Source of the DNA: Eggerthellaceae bacterium
GTDB lineage: Bacteria > Actinomycetota > Coriobacteriia > Coriobacteriales > Eggerthellaceae
Direction of reading: 5' to 3'
NCBI GenBank assembly: GCA_003452695.1
Contig: DMNP01000188.1
Span: forward strand, 27,803-54,396
Length of the DNA stretch: 26,594 nucleotides
Shown: one piece after another, positions 25,310 to 26,594 of the stretch
Position numbering within the stretch: the stretch's first letter is position 1
Layout of the letters: every line of letters starts with the position of its first letter
The notes under the pieces: model-generated
What the model was told of the DNA's origin: nothing
Seen by the model: the letters and a program-made list of their open reading frames with translations, nothing else
The model's database searches: none
Translations under genes and position numbers: made by a program

Positions 25310-25350
25310 CGCGCCTGGAGCGGGTCCTCAACCAAAACGCAAACTCGGCA

Positions 25351-25376
25351 AGGGGGCGGGTGAAGACCCGCCCCCT
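25351..25376. terminator. bidirectional terminator between cysK and the PLP enzyme gene
   Basis: AGGGGGCGGGT and ACCCGCCCCCT form a perfect 11-bp GC-rich stem around GAAG. It lies 41 bases after the cysK stop and 57 bases after the stop of the convergent gene. Short T-rich tracts follow on the plus strand (CGTTGTGT) and on the minus strand at some distance. Confidence 0.7.
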
Positions 25377-25433
25377 CGTTGTGTGCAACGCGAACCGGGT
25401 TCGTGATGCGCGCTGGCCTGTAATCGGCTTTTG

Positions 25434-26594
25434 TTACGCAAGCGCTTGGTCGAGGTCGTCGATTAGGTCGGCGGCATCTTCCACGCCCACCGACAGGCGC
25501 AGGAGAGTATCGGTTATACCCAGCTCGTTGCGGCGCGCCTCGGGAATGCTCCCGTGGGTCTGCACGGCGGGGTACGTGATCAGGCTTTCCACTCCGCCGA
25601 GGCTTTCGGCGAACGCAATGACCTGCACGTGCTCGAGCACGTGTTTGGCCCGTTCGGGCGTATCCACGTAGAAGCTGATCATGGCCCCGAAGCCAGATGC
25701 CTGCCGGCAGCTCAGGTCATAGCTGGGATGCTGCGGATCCCCCACGTACAGCACATCGGTCACGTGAGGGTGCCCGTGAAGAAACTCGCAGATGGTCTTC
25801 GCGCGTTCCTGCTGGGCATCCAATCGCAGCGGCAATGTCTTCAGCGAGCGCAGCATCAGCCAGGCCTCGAACGGCGCCAGCGCATCGCCTTCGCTCATAT
25901 AGTCCATGAACACGCGCTCGAGCAGGACCTCGTCGCGCACGACCATAAACCCGCAGATGACGTCGTTGTGTCCGCACAGGTACTTCGTTCCGCTGTAGAC
26001 AACCAAGTCGGCGCCCAATTCGAGCGGTTGTTGGAAATAGCACGTCAGGAACGTGTTGTCCACGATGAGGATGGCTCCGCGCTCGTGGGCAAGACCGGCC
26101 AGGGCACGTATATCGGCCACTTTCATAAGGGGGTTCGTGGGCGTTTCCACGAAGAACGCCGCCACGTTGCCGCCGACGCGTTCGCAGGCCTCGCGAACGC
26201 TTGCCAAGTTGCTGAAGTCCACTGGTTGGAAGCGAATGCCGTATCGTGGTGCATACACATCTTGGAACAGGCGGTGCGTGCCACCATACAGGTCGTCGCT
26301 CACCAACACGACATCGCCGCTCTCGAAGAGCTTTATCGCGCTGGAGATGGCCGCCATGCCACTGCAGTATGCGAGCGCTTTCAGGCCGCCTTCCAGCATG
26401 GCAATGGTGTTCTCCAGCTCGAGCACCGTGGGGTTCCCGCAGCGGCTGTAGGCGAACCCGGTCGAGCGGTGCAGGCCCGGGTGCGCGAACGTGGCGCTTT
26501 GGTAGATGGGATGGCTCACCGCGCCCGCTGCATCGGGGCGACCGCGGTACCCGTGCACGGCCTTCGTGGCGAAGGCGGCGGAAGCATGGCGCTG
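25434..26594 (-). CDS. Cys/Met-metabolism PLP enzyme (cystathionine gamma-synthase/lyase family), start beyond the window
   Basis: The visible 386 residues belong to the trans-sulfuration PLP family (cystathionine gamma-synthase, gamma-lyase, beta-lyase, methionine gamma-lyase). Motifs are PIYQSATF, YSRCGNPT, the AYCSGMAA cofactor loop, VETPTNP, DNTF and SGTKYLCGH with the PLP lysine. The C-terminal ESLGGVESLITYPAVQTHGSIP and LLRLSVGVED complete the fold. The frame runs through to the window edge: 12 codons before the GTG at 26558 read QRHASAAFATKA, and FATKAVHG is the usual family start region. The GTG is therefore internal and only a few residues are missing. The gene converges on cysK, so it probably works in Cys/Met interconversion. 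The subfamily is not settled by what I can see. Confidence 0.9.
   Translation of the reverse strand, partial: QRHASAAFATKAVHGYRGRPDAAGAVSHPIYQSATFAHPGLHRSTGFAYSRCGNPTVLELENTIAMLEGGLKALAYCSGMAAISSAIKLFESGDVVLVSDDLYGGTHRLFQDVYAPRYGIRFQPVDFSNLASVREACERVGGNVAAFFVETPTNPLMKVADIRALAGLAHERGAILIVDNTFLTCYFQQPLELGADLVVYSGTKYLCGHNDVICGFMVVRDEVLLERVFMDYMSEGDALAPFEAWLMLRSLKTLPLRLDAQQERAKTICEFLHGHPHVTDVLYVGDPQHPSYDLSCRQASGFGAMISFYVDTPERAKHVLEHVQVIAFAESLGGVESLITYPAVQTHGSIPEARRNELGITDTLLRLSVGVEDAADLIDDLDQALA

Noticed and set aside
26556..26558. GTG as the start of the PLP enzyme
   Set aside because: The frame remains open to the window edge and the upstream codons read FATKA, the usual family N-terminus, so the true start is outside the window.

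Overview
The window is GC-rich DNA, probably from a Coriobacteriia (Eggerthellaceae-like) actinomycete. This placement is inference from protein style: a giant secreted protein with repeated DUF6273-type modules, a relic of a CWB2 cell-wall-binding protein, several lipobox lipoproteins, a polar amino acid transporter with fused binding protein and permease, and an RsbU/SpoIIE-type phosphatase. I see no tRNA, rRNA, CRISPR array, transposase or phage gene.

Region by region: (1) 142-8154 (-) is one 2,670-residue secreted modular surface protein. (2) 8155-9049 is a non-coding stretch with a candidate promoter, three copies of a 25-bp element, a 30-bp tandem duplication and the 3' relic of a CWB2 gene that still has its terminator. 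(3) 9050-11691 (-) is a two-gene amino acid ABC transporter operon with a 4-bp overlap. (4) 11692-12007 is an intergenic region with REP-like inverted repeats. (5) 12008-13744 (+) is a lipoprotein carboxylesterase. (6) 13880-20617 (-) is a likely three-gene set in transcription order: membrane sensor/PP2C phosphatase, small lipoprotein, and a very large MacB-like ABC transporter with altered catalytic residues. (7) 20922-21833 (+) is a PAP2-family membrane phosphatase. (8) 22005-24104 (+) is an M13 (neprilysin-like) lipoprotein metallopeptidase. (9) 24350-25309 (+) is cysteine synthase with a strong promoter and a palindromic operator candidate. It converges across a shared terminator on a Cys/Met-metabolism PLP enzyme (25434 to the window end, -), which lacks its start.

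Functionally the window is rich in envelope and secreted proteins: the giant protein, three lipoproteins and two ABC systems. It ends in a sulfur amino acid pair. The most promising possibly undescribed unit is the 13880-20617 operon. It joins a membrane sensor with an ECF-S-like N-terminus and a PP2C phosphatase to a lipoprotein and an ABC exporter-type protein. The ATPase and kinase-like parts of this unit depart from consensus at key residues. The cleanest unexplained DNA signal is the triplicated element TGGC-N2-AGA-N5-AATATGTTGAG at 8399-8536.
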